A stretch of DNA of 64,000 bases from Methanoregula sp. (GCF_028712425.1 NZ_JAQTQD010000009.1:1-64000), one strand, 5' to 3'. Shown: positions 32,901 through 42,189, counted from the stretch's first letter. Numbers and translations are program-made. The notes: generated from the letters alone by a model not told the origin.

Positions 32901-32996
32901 GGTGACACCGGGATTCGTAGTTTTAGTCCCGTACGTTCTTTGGCGTCCCGCTTCGTAAGCATTACGTTTATGCAAAAGAGAAGAAGAGTACATGGT

Positions 32997-33281
32997 ATGT
33001 CCCTCGATCATGTCCGTAACGAGATCGCGAAGGTGGACCGGGATATCATCGCACTCATCGCGAAACGGCAGGAGCTGGCCAAAAGCGTTGCGGCCATCAA
33101 GATACGTGAAGGGATCGCCATCCATGACGGGAAACGAACCGCCGAAGTCTTACAAACTGTCTTTGAGCAGGCCGTCGAGAACCGGATCGATCCCGTTGCC
33201 GTCCAGAAGATATTCGAGATCCTCATCGCCATGAGCGAGGAGCGCCAGCGGGAGTGCTCCGGGGACGGCAACCTGCCGTGA
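32997..33281 (+). CDS. Chorismate mutase (AroQ class)
   Basis: 94 residues from ATG 32997 (MSLDHVRNEIAKVDRDIIAL). It is a stand-alone all-helical AroQ domain that converts chorismate to prephenate for phenylalanine and tyrosine. Expected active-site positions are visible: the N-terminal Arg in VRNEIAKVD, KRQELAKSVAAIK, the conserved Lys/Asp stretch REGIAIHDGKR, and the C-terminal helix IFEILIAMSEERQRE. The ORF-track start 300 nt upstream lies inside the opposite-strand protease gene and is rejected. It stands alone between divergent and convergent neighbours. Confidence 0.88.
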   Translation: MSLDHVRNEIAKVDRDIIALIAKRQELAKSVAAIKIREGIAIHDGKRTAEVLQTVFEQAVENRIDPVAVQKIFEILIAMSEERQRECSGDGNLP

Positions 33282-33332
33282 CCTCCCGGAGGCCGGGCAG
33301 GACTTTTTCATTTACCAAAAAAGAGATGATGA

Positions 33333-34916
33333 TTAGTAATACCGGTAGATCAGCCCGGCAATGCTCCCGAGATCGATCCCTACCGATGTTCCGTTGACTG
33401 TATCCGAGATCGGTACGTTGTTGACGTACTCAGCAAAGACAAGCCGCTTCCCGCTTTTAGTATCAACATAACCGGCAAGACCTTTTGATATCAGGATGTT
33501 CCGGCCTTCATTCAGGGGGTCCGGGTAGCTGTAGGTACCTGTCTTCGCGTATACGCGTCCGCAGGCCGGATTGCCGGGTGCACAGTGCTGGACAGTCGAG
33601 CCATCGACACCGAGGATCGGCTGGGCCCTGATATACTGGTCGGCATACGGCCGCTTGCTCACCAGAGTCAGCAGCTGTGCCACAGCAGACGGTGAGACAA
33701 AGTCCACGCGATCTCCTCCGGCGCCGTCGCCAAGCGACAGGGCAGTCGTATCGAGGCCCAAGGACCGGAGGACCCTGCCTTCTTTCAGCATCCCGTCATA
33801 ATAAGCGGTCTTGTTGTCGGCAAGGGCCAGCAGCATGACGTAGTAGTTGGCATGCATGTTCTGTGAAACCTTGAGTGTCAGCTTCACATCCTCGGAAAGG
33901 GGCGGGGAGGTGAGTTCTGCCACTTTCTTTGCACCTGTGTAACTTCCTTCTGCCGGGAGTTTTACTGCCGGGTTGTCACCGGTCACCGGCGCGGTTACTG
34001 TGATGCCCTGCCGTTGTAAGGCCTCGATGAAGAGCGAGCGGGAGAATGCGGCAGGGTCCAGGATGGCGGCCGACTTGTTGACCGTACCAGCATCAGCGGC
34101 GATCGTCCCGACGAGCGTGATGGTGCCTAGGGGCACTTCCCCGGTATCGAGCAGAGTTTTTGACCCGGCCGGCCCGGTGGTTGCCTGGTTGTCAAATTTG
34201 TACAACGATGTCTGCGGGCGCATGACTACGGTCGGTGCGGTCCCGGGCGCACCCGGCGTAATGCTGAGGTCAACGATGTTCTCGTTGATGACGATCGGGG
34301 AGAGGAGAGCCATGACATCACCCTGGTAATTCTCAAACAGGCGGTCATCGATGACCACATCGGATACCTTCGTGATGCCGGCAGCCTTCACCTGCCGGGC
34401 AAGGTCGTTGAGACCTGATACGGGGTCGGTCTTTGTCAGGAGCGCGCCCGATTCGCTGTGATCGCTGTCTGTGAACTCGATAGTCCCATCGGGAAGCGTT
34501 CTCCCGCCCATGGTCGGGTCGCCACTTGCTACGAGGACGAGATTCCCGTCAAGGTTCCCGTTCGTGTCAGCCTTCCCCACAGCATAGACCGGGGTCTTGA
34601 ACCGGTAGTCCGGGCCAAGGGCTTCAAGCACGGCGGCTGACGAGAAGAGCTTTGTTGTCGATGCCGGGATAAACATCCTGTCGGCATTCTTTGCGTACAG
34701 TGTCTGGCCGGTTGATGGGTCGACAACAATGAGCCCCCAGCTCGCGTGGGAATACTGGAGCGCCGAGGTGATCGCGGAAAGGTCTTTTTCGAACCCGGAT
34801 TGGCTGGTTGTTGCAGGGTTTGCGGTACCGGAGCATCCCGCTGCTGCAATAAGCAGGACAAGCAGGAGGCCCATGGACAAGCCGGTCAGGTACCGGTCGT
34901 GCAGTTCTGGAGACAT
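33333..34916 (-). CDS. PBP4/DacB-like serine peptidase lipoprotein
   Basis: 527 residues, exported lipoprotein (lipobox AAAGC, Cys28). It belongs to the S13 D-Ala-D-Ala carboxypeptidase/endopeptidase family: the SxxK motif is FIPASTTKLFSS (Ser86, Lys89), KTG appears in YAKTGTYSYPDP, and large inserted domains lie between the first two motifs as in PBP4. The second motif, usually DGSGLSR, reads DGAGGDR, so its serine is missing and activity may be altered. Methanomicrobiales have no murein, so the natural substrate is unknown. It is divergent from an M23-like lipoprotein gene across an AT-rich promoter region. Confidence 0.85.
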   Translation of the reverse strand: MSPELHDRYLTGLSMGLLLVLLIAAAGCSGTANPATTSQSGFEKDLSAITSALQYSHASWGLIVVDPSTGQTLYAKNADRMFIPASTTKLFSSAAVLEALGPDYRFKTPVYAVGKADTNGNLDGNLVLVASGDPTMGGRTLPDGTIEFTDSDHSESGALLTKTDPVSGLNDLARQVKAAGITKVSDVVIDDRLFENYQGDVMALLSPIVINENIVDLSITPGAPGTAPTVVMRPQTSLYKFDNQATTGPAGSKTLLDTGEVPLGTITLVGTIAADAGTVNKSAAILDPAAFSRSLFIEALQRQGITVTAPVTGDNPAVKLPAEGSYTGAKKVAELTSPPLSEDVKLTLKVSQNMHANYYVMLLALADNKTAYYDGMLKEGRVLRSLGLDTTALSLGDGAGGDRVDFVSPSAVAQLLTLVSKRPYADQYIRAQPILGVDGSTVQHCAPGNPACGRVYAKTGTYSYPDPLNEGRNILISKGLAGYVDTKSGKRLVFAEYVNNVPISDTVNGTSVGIDLGSIAGLIYRYY

Positions 34917-35043
34917 GACATCAGACTGTATCTCTTCTGCAATCTATCATAAATTATATGAAATGATTTTTTGCCATTTCCGATGAGAAAATTCTATTTC
35001 TGTCGAGAATTATGTCTTTTTTCAGGGATAAACCGATTATTTT

Positions 35044-35064
35044 ATCATTATTTAATTTAATGAT
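35044..35064 (+). promoter_or_regulatory. Palindrome overlapping the TATA region of the M23-like gene
   Basis: ATCATTA-TTTAATT-TAATGAT has perfect 7-bp arms around an AT-rich centre that can act as TATA box. It lies 14-34 nt before the ATG, so a bound protein would block initiation. CAGGTGAT just after it is the ribosome binding site. Confidence 0.45.
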
Positions 35065-35077
35065 CAGGTGATTTATC

Positions 35078-36268
35078 ATGCCCGGCAAGAGCACATTTCT
35101 CTTCATTGTAATCGTCATCGCACTCCTCCTCGCTGCAGGGTGCGCCCAGTCCCAGCAGGCATCCTCAAGACAACCGCCTGCCACGGCGGCTCCGACCGCG
35201 ACAACTCCTTCTGTCACGATCACCGTCCCGTTCGGGCCCATCCCGGTCGAGAGCATGAACGGTGTCAACATTGCCTACGAACTCGAGTTTTCCGGTATGG
35301 AGAACATGTCCTTTGTGCCGGAGAAGGTCGAGGTCATCGACGCAGCCACCGGCAAGGTCCTGTACTCGCCGAACGCTTCGGTACTTGCCAAATTATCCCA
35401 TCGCGCCTCCGTCCCGCCGCCGACAGCAGCCGAGATGCAGAATGGTACCGCCAGGATTACCAAACCCCGGATCTCCGTCTGGTTCGTAATCAGCCCCGAC
35501 GCAGTGCCGGAACGGCTCACGCACCGGGTCACGCTGAACAGGACCGCCGACAATCTCACAGCACTCACCCTTACCGGAGGGGACGTCATGGTGCAAAAGA
35601 ACCTCAAACCGGTTGTTGTCGACTCCCCGGTCCGGGGCCCCGGCTGGGCAGTCCTGGAGACGACCTCCCCTATGGTCCACCACGTTACAAGCCAGATCAC
35701 CATGTCCGGCGTCACCCGCGTCCCCCAGCGGTACGCACAGGACTTCCTCTATCTCGACCCGGTTACCGGGAAGGCATACCATGACGACATGACCATCGCC
35801 CGGAACTTTTACGGCTTCGAAAAAGAACTTTTTGCCGTCAGTAACGGGACCGTTTCCTATGCCCGGGACGGCATCCCGGACATCGAGATCACCACGCAGA
35901 AACCGGCTCCCTCCTTTGACACTGCGCTGGGGAACGGGGTTGTCATTGACCTCGGAAACAACAAGTACGCATGTTACGGCCACATGGTCAACGGGTCCGT
36001 CCGGGTAAAGACGGGCGATACTGTTACGACAGGACAGGTGATCGGCCTGATGGGCAACACCGGCAACTCCGATGCCCCGCACCTCCACTTCCAGGTCATC
36101 ACGGGCAGCTCGTCACCCCTGGGTGGCGAGGGTTACCCCATCGTGTACCGTTCATTCGCCATCACCGGTACATTCGACGAAGATGCTATTGTCGGCATGT
36201 CCTTTGCCACACCAATCCCCCAGCAGGAACGAATCATGGAGAACGATGTCATTGTGAGTTTTCCATGA
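35078..36268 (+). CDS. M23-like (LytM fold) lipoprotein
   Basis: 396 residues: lipoprotein signal (LLLAAGC, Cys22), a Thr/Pro-rich linker, an all-beta middle region, and a C-terminal M23-type domain (about 270-360). The catalytic and second zinc motifs are present (YGHMVNGSVRVKTGD and PHLHFQVI) but the usual first zinc motif HxxxD cannot be found; the matching segment reads ARNFYGFEKELFAV. It may therefore be an inactive binding module. A paralogue with the same architecture is at 55363. The next gene, 59 nt downstream, is another wall-enzyme-like lipoprotein, probably co-transcribed. Confidence 0.82.
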   Translation: MPGKSTFLFIVIVIALLLAAGCAQSQQASSRQPPATAAPTATTPSVTITVPFGPIPVESMNGVNIAYELEFSGMENMSFVPEKVEVIDAATGKVLYSPNASVLAKLSHRASVPPPTAAEMQNGTARITKPRISVWFVISPDAVPERLTHRVTLNRTADNLTALTLTGGDVMVQKNLKPVVVDSPVRGPGWAVLETTSPMVHHVTSQITMSGVTRVPQRYAQDFLYLDPVTGKAYHDDMTIARNFYGFEKELFAVSNGTVSYARDGIPDIEITTQKPAPSFDTALGNGVVIDLGNNKYACYGHMVNGSVRVKTGDTVTTGQVIGLMGNTGNSDAPHLHFQVITGSSSPLGGEGYPIVYRSFAITGTFDEDAIVGMSFATPIPQQERIMENDVIVSFP

Positions 36269-36327
36269 ACCCGCAGGCTAAACACACTGTTGTTCGTGCG
36301 GAGAGAAAATCTAAGGGGGAATCCAGA

Positions 36328-37896
36328 ATGTCAGCGACGTTGCGGTTCCTTCCTGTTTTCCTCGTACTGGCGGCAGTGCTTGCCGCAGGGTGCACACAGC
36401 AGGGGTCTGCCCCGCAGCAGGTAACGGCACCGGCCATCACGCCCGCAGGAGCGGGCCAAGCGGCGGACGCAAGCCAGCTCATCCCGCAGTTCGATGCCTA
36501 TGCAGAGAAGACGTTCAACCAGAGCGGTGTCGTGGGAATGGCGGTTGCCATTGTCAAAGACGACAAGGTCGTCTATCTCCGAACTTTTGGCGTGAAGAAT
36601 GCAACAACGAAAGAACCGGTTGGCCCGGACACCCGGTTCCAGCTTGCCTCCATCTCCAAATCCGTGACCGGGACCATGATCGCGGAGATGGTCGGGAACG
36701 GCGAACTCTCGTGGGACGATACGATCGTGTCGGTGAATCCCGCGTTCCGGCTCTCCGACCCGTACGTCACAGAGCACGTCACGTTCCGGGATCTTATGTC
36801 GCACCGCTCGGGCCTGCCGGAGTACGGTGCCGACGATCTCCAGAATGACCTGAAGTACTCCCGGCAGGAGATCATGGACCGGCTCCCGTACCTCGGACTT
36901 ACCGGCGCGTTCCGCTCATCGTACGCCTATTCCAATATCGGGATTACGATCACGGGAGTGACTGCGGCGATGAAAGCCAAAAAAACCTATGAGGATCTCG
37001 TTGCCGAGCGGATCTTCACTCCGGCTGGTATGTACAACACGAGCGCCCGGTTCAGAGACTTTATCGCATCACCAGACCGCGTGGAGCTGTACCCGATGCA
37101 AGAGGGGACTCCGGTTGCCGGGCCACCCGTGGACGATGACATCAACTCTCCGGCCGGCGGAGTGAGTTCCACGATCAATGACATGGTACGGTACGCCCGC
37201 CTGCAGGCAAATGGTGGTTCCCTTGACGGGAAACAGGTTGTCAATGCCAGCACCCTTAGGGAGTCACACTCGCCCCAGTACATCAAGAGTTATTCCGGGG
37301 CCGCGATGACCGGCTCCGGCATGGGCTGGAACACCTTCCTGGACGGCGGCCGCAGTCGTATTGAGAAGGACGGTATGTTCTCCCAGGGCACAGCCACGAT
37401 CATCACGGTCTGGCCCGAAGAGAAGATGGCGCTTGTTGTCTTAACCAACAAATTCCCGGAAGGCAATGTCGTTGCAGGGAGTCTCAGCAATGCCTGGAAC
37501 AACCTGTATTACAACGGCAGGATAGGGAAGGACTGGTATGCCGTGGCACAACAGGAACTGCAGGCATTTTTCGACAGCATGGCACACGAAACGCAGCAGA
37601 AACCGGTGAACCCGCAGCCACACCGCGACCTGAAGTATTACACCGGGTCCTACACGAAGGACTATTACGGTACGGCGAGGGTCGTGGAAGAGTCAGGTAT
37701 TCTCCAGGTGTACCCGCCGGGCCACAGCACGACGCCGTTCGCCCTTGAACCATATGACGGCGACGCGTTCCGCGAAGAGATCTCGGGGGTCCTCGTGAAG
37801 TTCAGCGCCGGAACCGGTGCAAATGCCACAGGTGTCTGGTTCACGCGCTACGAGGCGCCCGGGCGGAGCGGGGCATTTATCCGGGCCGGCATGTAA
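36328..37896 (+). CDS. Beta-lactamase-family serine hydrolase lipoprotein
   Basis: 522 residues from ATG 36328, preceded by GGGGGAA. Lipoprotein signal VLAAVLAAGC (Cys22). The class C beta-lactamase/DD-peptidase-like domain spans about 50-400: SxxK in LASISKS (Ser108, Lys111), YxN in YAYSNIG, and the family block FRDLMSHRSGLPEY. A C-terminal beta-barrel-like domain of about 100 residues follows (DLKYYTGSYTKDYYG), as in many esterase or peptidase members. The ORF track extends 357 nt upstream through the M23 gene in another frame; that part is not used. The substrate is unknown; peptide or ester hydrolysis outside the cell is likely. Confidence 0.87.
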   Translation: MSATLRFLPVFLVLAAVLAAGCTQQGSAPQQVTAPAITPAGAGQAADASQLIPQFDAYAEKTFNQSGVVGMAVAIVKDDKVVYLRTFGVKNATTKEPVGPDTRFQLASISKSVTGTMIAEMVGNGELSWDDTIVSVNPAFRLSDPYVTEHVTFRDLMSHRSGLPEYGADDLQNDLKYSRQEIMDRLPYLGLTGAFRSSYAYSNIGITITGVTAAMKAKKTYEDLVAERIFTPAGMYNTSARFRDFIASPDRVELYPMQEGTPVAGPPVDDDINSPAGGVSSTINDMVRYARLQANGGSLDGKQVVNASTLRESHSPQYIKSYSGAAMTGSGMGWNTFLDGGRSRIEKDGMFSQGTATIITVWPEEKMALVVLTNKFPEGNVVAGSLSNAWNNLYYNGRIGKDWYAVAQQELQAFFDSMAHETQQKPVNPQPHRDLKYYTGSYTKDYYGTARVVEESGILQVYPPGHSTTPFALEPYDGDAFREEISGVLVKFSAGTGANATGVWFTRYEAPGRSGAFIRAGM

Positions 37897-37903
37897 CCAT
37901 CTC

Positions 37904-38542
37904 TCATTTCCCGAACCTTTTTTCCCTGTTCCCACCAGACCATGCCTTCAGGATATCGAGATCACGCTTCTTCGTCGCCCTGCTCAGCGCCTGGGCCCGG
38001 GTCAGCATCCGTTCCTGGAGGAAATCATACTCGCAGACGATCCGTGAATTCCGGAGCAGGGTTGCACGGATCGGGTGGTGCCGGAAGATCACGTCCTCTT
38101 GCCGGCTGACATACCATTCTACTCTCCGGAACGTGAGCCAGTCGAGCTTCATGGCCAGCGTTGCATGGAACTGGAAATCTTCGGCAGGGACGAGATCGTA
38201 ATCCCGCAGCGAACAGTACGGTGCAAGGGCCTGCGACATGGCGTAGCGGAACTGCTTCAGGGTTTCGTCAGGGGTGACTGTGACATAGACTACCCGCGTA
38301 TCGCCAAAAACACCATACCCCCCAAGCTCGTAGTTCGGAACCTTCCGTACTCCCGAGCAGGTCCGGGTGAAATCCGCCACCAGCCGATCTTCGTTGTCCG
38401 TTGAAAATGGACCCGCAAGGGTGATGTGGGGTGCGATCAGGTAGTTTTCAAGCCGGAACTGATCCCTGAGGCGGTTGGAGAGATCGCTGATCTGCTGTTT
38501 CACCGGCCCCATCAGGCGGATGTCGATAAGGTAGCGGGTCAT
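37904..38542 (-). CDS. 2H phosphoesterase (2'-5' RNA ligase family)
   Basis: 212 residues with the two HxT motifs of the 2H superfamily, PHITLAG (about residue 38) and FHATLAM (about 128), which form the active site of RNA 2',3'-cyclic phosphodiesterases and 2'-5' ligases. The C-terminal 45 residues are basic (RATKKRDLDILKAW), suited to RNA contact. The first motif is near the N-terminus as expected. The gene is convergent with the hydrolase gene, 7 nt away, and ahead of it lies the CcdA-type gene on the same strand (68 nt gap). The exact RNA substrate cannot be told. Confidence 0.85.
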   Translation of the reverse strand: MTRYLIDIRLMGPVKQQISDLSNRLRDQFRLENYLIAPHITLAGPFSTDNEDRLVADFTRTCSGVRKVPNYELGGYGVFGDTRVVYVTVTPDETLKQFRYAMSQALAPYCSLRDYDLVPAEDFQFHATLAMKLDWLTFRRVEWYVSRQEDVIFRHHPIRATLLRNSRIVCEYDFLQERMLTRAQALSRATKKRDLDILKAWSGGNREKRFGK

Positions 38543-38610
38543 GCCCCCGGGCTCCCCCTGTCGTGCATTCTTTCAGACGGAACTGCTGTCATGAGAAAAA
38601 TGGCGGAGGA

Positions 38611-39693
38611 TTACCCGAACCATCCGAGGAATACGACGATGCCAAGTGCAACCAGGACGAGCCCGATGACAAGCCGGAGGGAGCGCTTGTGTCCAGTCCT
38701 CCAGCTGTCCGCCTTCTCCATGGACATGCCATATGCCGCAAGGAGTGTCACAAGGACGAGCGGCAGGACGAAGATGATATTGTAGAGGAGGAGATATGGC
38801 AGGCCATCATAGAATGTCAGGCTCCGGCTTATCAGGGCAAGAATGCTGATGTAGATGCCTCCGGTACAGGAGAAACCGAGAAGACCGGCAAGGATGCCGA
38901 GCACGAACGCTGCGGGAATGGATGCGAGCCGGATATACTGCGCCATCAGGCCCTTGCCAGACTCAGAGACAGAGAGGAAGAACGTCTCCCTGTTCCGGAT
39001 TACATCCGAGAGGGTGATGACACCAAGGATTACGGCAACCGCTGCACCGAGAAGCGAGAAGGCCTTTGAGAGCCCGGCAAGTGTAACGAAGGAGAAGATC
39101 CCGATGCCCATAAGGAGATGGAAGAGGAAGACTGCTGCGATGTACGAGCCGCCGATGAGGAGGATGCGCCGCCGGTTCGCTGCTGCTGCAATGGAGATGA
39201 GAAGGAAGACAAGAACGGAGAGGGCACAGGGATTGAGGCTGTCGATGAGGGCCGGGAGAACCACCATCTGGGGTGTCAGTGCAGTGGGCTCCGTGCAGGC
39301 CGGTTCCGGAGCCGTCTTAACGGGAGGGGTAGTGCATGAGAGATGCTGCTCCTTTTCAAGAAGGATCCGTTCTTCAAGATGTGCAATGATTTGTGCATCG
39401 CCCGCCAGCACCGTGTTGCCGATCACGACGAGCGGGATCCCCGCGTTCTTCAGCCCGTACTGCCGGCTCATCGCCGCAAACGTTTGCAGGTTGGTCTGGT
39501 TATGCCAGATCTCCAGTTCCTCGACATCGAGCTCCGGGTATTTCTGCCGGAGGGATGCAAGAACAGGCTTCACATTTTCGCAATGCGGGCATTCCTCGCC
39601 AAAGAAATAAATTGCACGGATCGCGCCGCCAGGAGAAGAAAGGGGGGTGCCGGAACCGGCACCGTTACCCGGCGAAGAGGGATTATTCAGGTT
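38611..39693 (-). CDS. Thioredoxin-CcdA-like disulfide transporter, split by frameshift
   Basis: About 360 codons open from the A10 run to the TGA-type end. It encodes a thioredoxin-fold domain with CPHC (IYFFGEECPHCENV), a linker with further cysteines, and a six-helix CcdA/DsbD-beta-like membrane domain (PALIDSLNPCALSVLVFLL with the paired LGFSCTGG). Such proteins carry electrons across the membrane to extracytoplasmic thiols. The only recognised start (GTG 39573) lies after CPHC; between the preceding stop in this frame and CPHC there is no ATG, GTG or TTG. The frame is joined to the upstream thioredoxin-like gene by a -1 shift at the A10 run, so a fusion protein of about 490 residues is the likely functional product. 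Confidence 0.8.
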   Translation of the reverse strand, partial: NLNNPSSPGNGAGSGTPLSSPGGAIRAIYFFGEECPHCENVKPVLASLRQKYPELDVEELEIWHNQTNLQTFAAMSRQYGLKNAGIPLVVIGNTVLAGDAQIIAHLEERILLEKEQHLSCTTPPVKTAPEPACTEPTALTPQMVVLPALIDSLNPCALSVLVFLLISIAAAANRRRILLIGGSYIAAVFLFHLLMGIGIFSFVTLAGLSKAFSLLGAAVAVILGVITLSDVIRNRETFFLSVSESGKGLMAQYIRLASIPAAFVLGILAGLLGFSCTGGIYISILALISRSLTFYDGLPYLLLYNIIFVLPLVLVTLLAAYGMSMEKADSWRTGHKRSLRLVIGLVLVALGIVVFLGWFG

Positions 39694-40085
39694 TTTTTTT
39701 TGAGATATTCCTGGATGAGCCCCTCGAATCTCTCCGGGATCTCCGGTTCACCCGTGAGGACGACTTTGCCGATAATGACCTGCGGGACAGAAGCATACTT
39801 TACCCCTGCGGCGATGTTTGCCTTCTGGTACAGGGCATAATTGGTCTGGTTATGCCAGACCTCAAGGATCCGGATATCGGCGTCCGGGTATTTCCTGCTC
39901 ATATTCTGGACAAACGGGATCACGTTATGGCAGTAGACGCATTCTTCTCCATAGAAAAAGTATATCGTGTCCGTGGCCCTGATGCCGCTGTCGTTCAGTG
40001 CGACGGTGCTGGTAAAAATGAGGGCGGCACTGGCCACAACAACAAGGGCCAAGACTGCGATGACGATCTTTATGACCTTATCCAT
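39687..40085 (-). CDS. Membrane-anchored thioredoxin-like protein
   Basis: 132 residues with an N-terminal membrane helix (IVIAVLALVVVASAALIF) and a thioredoxin fold with CVYC (IYFFYGEECVYCHNV) and the cis-Pro segment YASVPQVIIG. It is closely related to the thioredoxin part of the next frame (both contain IYFF, GEEC and WHNQTN), so the two domains came from a tandem duplication. The ORF ends KKKT-TGA directly at the ten-adenine run. With a -1 shift the ribosome would continue into the second thioredoxin and CcdA domains; without it this 132-residue protein is made alone. Confidence 0.83.
   Translation of the reverse strand: MDKVIKIVIAVLALVVVASAALIFTSTVALNDSGIRATDTIYFFYGEECVYCHNVIPFVQNMSRKYPDADIRILEVWHNQTNYALYQKANIAAGVKYASVPQVIIGKVVLTGEPEIPERFEGLIQEYLKKKT
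39692..39701 (-). other. A10 slippery run joining two reading frames
   Basis: Coding-strand sequence CTC-AAAAAAAAAA-CCTGA. Zero frame reads Lys-Lys-Lys-Thr-stop; a -1 shift reads Asn-Leu-Asn-Asn and enters the thioredoxin-CcdA frame. The run contains the slippery heptamer A-AAA-AAA and is also prone to polymerase slippage. Confidence 0.7.
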
Positions 40086-40146
40086 GACTCAAATTCCTTA
40101 ACCTATTGTACTATTCCACTTGGTAATAATGCCTCTTTTAAAAAAA

Positions 40147-41019
40147 TCAGGAGCGGGAGATCATCGTCCCGACACCGTCATTCGTGAAGAGTTCGAGGAC
40201 AAGGTTGTGCTCGGTGTTCCCGTTGATGATGTGGGCAAAGCTGACACCATTCTCCACCGCTTTCATCACCGACTGGACCTTCGGGATCATACCCTCGCCA
40301 ATGGCACCGGACTTCTGGAGATCGTTTGCCTCGCGGATGGTGAGTTTCCGGAAGACCTTTGTCCTGCCCTTGTCCATCACACCGTCCACGTCGGTCATGT
40401 TGATGAGCTTGTACGCGTTCAGGGCAATCGCGATGTCTCCGGCCGCGGTATCGGCATTGATGTTCAGGTTGCCCCCGTGCCGGTCAATGGCAATCGGTGA
40501 AATCACCGGGATATACCCGGTATCAAGGAGGGTATTCAGGAGCGCCGGGTCGATCTGTTCGATCTCGCCGACATGCCCGAGGTCCACCTCTTTCTGGATG
40601 CCACCGATATCGACTTTCTGGAGCTCCATCTTCCTCGCCAGGATGATGTTCCCGTCGCTGCCCGAGAGCCCGACACCGCGGGCACCGCACTTGGCGATCA
40701 GGGATACTATGTTGGCATTGATCTTCCCGACCAGCACCATCTGGGCGATCTCCAGCGTCTCGGCATCGGTCACCCGGAGGCCGCCGACAAAGACAGACTC
40801 CTTGCCCATCTGCTTCATCTTCTCGCTGATCTCCGGCCCGCCGCCATGGACGAGAACGACACGAATCCCCACGTAATGGAGGAGGACCGCGTCCCGGATC
40901 GCGTTCTCCAGCACCACGGGATCCACCATGGCATGGCCGCCGAGCTTGATGACAATCGTCTTGTTATGGAACTGCTGGATGTAGGGCAGCGCCTCCATGA
41001 GGACATCTTCGCGCTTCAT
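40147..41019 (-). CDS. argB: Acetylglutamate kinase
   Basis: 290 residues from ATG 41019 ([17 protein letters not shown]). Second step of arginine synthesis: phosphorylation of N-acetylglutamate. The amino-acid-kinase family motifs are clear: VIKLGGHAM near the N-terminus, [23 protein letters not shown], and the C-terminal [19 protein letters not shown]. The ATG overlaps the argJ stop by 4 nt, fixing the start and showing translational coupling. It is the last gene of the argC-argJ-argB operon. Confidence 0.96.
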   Translation of the reverse strand: MKREDVLMEALPYIQQFHNKTIVIKLGGHAMVDPVVLENAIRDAVLLHYVGIRVVLVHGGGPEISEKMKQMGKESVFVGGLRVTDAETLEIAQMVLVGKINANIVSLIAKCGARGVGLSGSDGNIILARKMELQKVDIGGIQKEVDLGHVGEIEQIDPALLNTLLDTGYIPVISPIAIDRHGGNLNINADTAAGDIAIALNAYKLINMTDVDGVMDKGRTKVFRKLTIREANDLQKSGAIGEGMIPKVQSVMKAVENGVSFAHIINGNTEHNLVLELFTNDGVGTMISRS

Positions 41020-42176
41020 GTTGTATACTTCCCGTTGATCTCTACGTATTTTTCGGTGAGGTCGCAGCCCCACGCGGTCGCCTCTGATTTTCCGGCCGCA
41101 AGGTCGAGGATGAAGACCACTTTTTTTCCGCCCATCGCGTTCTTCGCGGCAGCGAGATCCGCGATGATCTCGCCGGATTTCACCAGCGGGTGCTGCTTTT
41201 TACCGCCATCGCTGATCCAGAGCGAGATCGCGTCCGGATCGAACTTCACGTCGGCCCGACCAGCTGCGGCCACCACGCGGCCCCAGTTGGGATCTTCGCC
41301 ATAGACCGCGGTCTTGACGAGCGGCGACTCGATGACTGTGCGGGCGACTTTCTCTGCTTCATCTTCCTTCCTGGCTCCCGTAACGGTGATCTGGAGCAGC
41401 TTGGAGGCACCTTCGCCATCGCGGGCGATCTGTTCGGCCAGTATCCGGCAGCATTCTTCGAGCGCTCCCGAGAACTCCTTTGCGCCGACCTTTCCGGCCT
41501 CACCGGTGGCTGTGCAGAGGGCGATATCGTTCGTGCTCGTGTCACCATCGACGACAACACGGTTGAACGACCGCCGGGTTGCCTGCTTCAGGGCGCTTTT
41601 GAGCTGCTCTGCATCGACCTTCGCATCGGTGTAGAGGAAGGCGAGCATGGTCCCCATGTTCGGCGCGATCATCCCGCTCCCCTTGCAGATCCCCCCGACC
41701 GAGAAACCTTCTTTCTCCACGAGAGCGTACTTGGGGAAGGTGTCAGTGGTCATGATCGCCCGGGCTGCCATAATCTCTGCCTCCTCGGTACGGTTGATCT
41801 TCGGCGCAACTTCCTCGCACTGGTGTTGGATAAGGGGGAGATCGAGATACCGCCCGATAACGCCGGTGCTCGCAACGCCGATCCGAGACGGTTTCTTGCC
41901 AAGCACTTCCCCGGCATATTCCGTCATGGTCACGGCGTCCGCGTAGCCGCGTTTGCCTGTGTACGCATTGGCACACCCGCTGTTGACAATGACGGCCTCG
42001 AGTTTTCCGGCCTTGATCTGCTTCCGCATCAGCTGGATCGGGGCTGCCTTCACCAGGTTCTCAGTGAAGACGCCCGCCGCTGTTCCTTCTGCTTCGATGA
42101 GTGCAAGGCCGTACTTTCCTTCCTTCATGCCCCAGGCGTTTACCCCGGGGACTGCGCAGATACTCTGGTATGACAT
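41016..42176 (-). CDS. argJ: Bifunctional ornithine acetyltransferase / N-acetylglutamate synthase
   Basis: 386 residues, full length. Transfers the acetyl group from N-acetylornithine to glutamate, recycling acetyl in the arginine pathway; some family members also use acetyl-CoA. Self-cleavage into alpha and beta chains occurs before a Thr in the motif seen here as [15 protein letters not shown]. The C-terminal [14 protein letters not shown] and the [13 protein letters not shown] region are also typical. It lies 13 nt after argC and overlaps argB, so the three make one operon. With ArgJ present the pathway is the cyclic type. Confidence 0.96.
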   Translation of the reverse strand: MSYQSICAVPGVNAWGMKEGKYGLALIEAEGTAAGVFTENLVKAAPIQLMRKQIKAGKLEAVIVNSGCANAYTGKRGYADAVTMTEYAGEVLGKKPSRIGVASTGVIGRYLDLPLIQHQCEEVAPKINRTEEAEIMAARAIMTTDTFPKYALVEKEGFSVGGICKGSGMIAPNMGTMLAFLYTDAKVDAEQLKSALKQATRRSFNRVVVDGDTSTNDIALCTATGEAGKVGAKEFSGALEECCRILAEQIARDGEGASKLLQITVTGARKEDEAEKVARTVIESPLVKTAVYGEDPNWGRVVAAAGRADVKFDPDAISLWISDGGKKQHPLVKSGEIIADLAAAKNAMGGKKVVFILDLAAGKSEATAWGCDLTEKYVEINGKYTT

Positions 42177-42189
42177 CTCTTGACCTCCC

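Noticed and set aside
35971-36327. 119-residue N-terminal extension of the hydrolase at 36328
   Set aside because: It runs through the M23 gene in another frame and would bury the lipoprotein signal; ATG 36328 has a good ribosome binding site.
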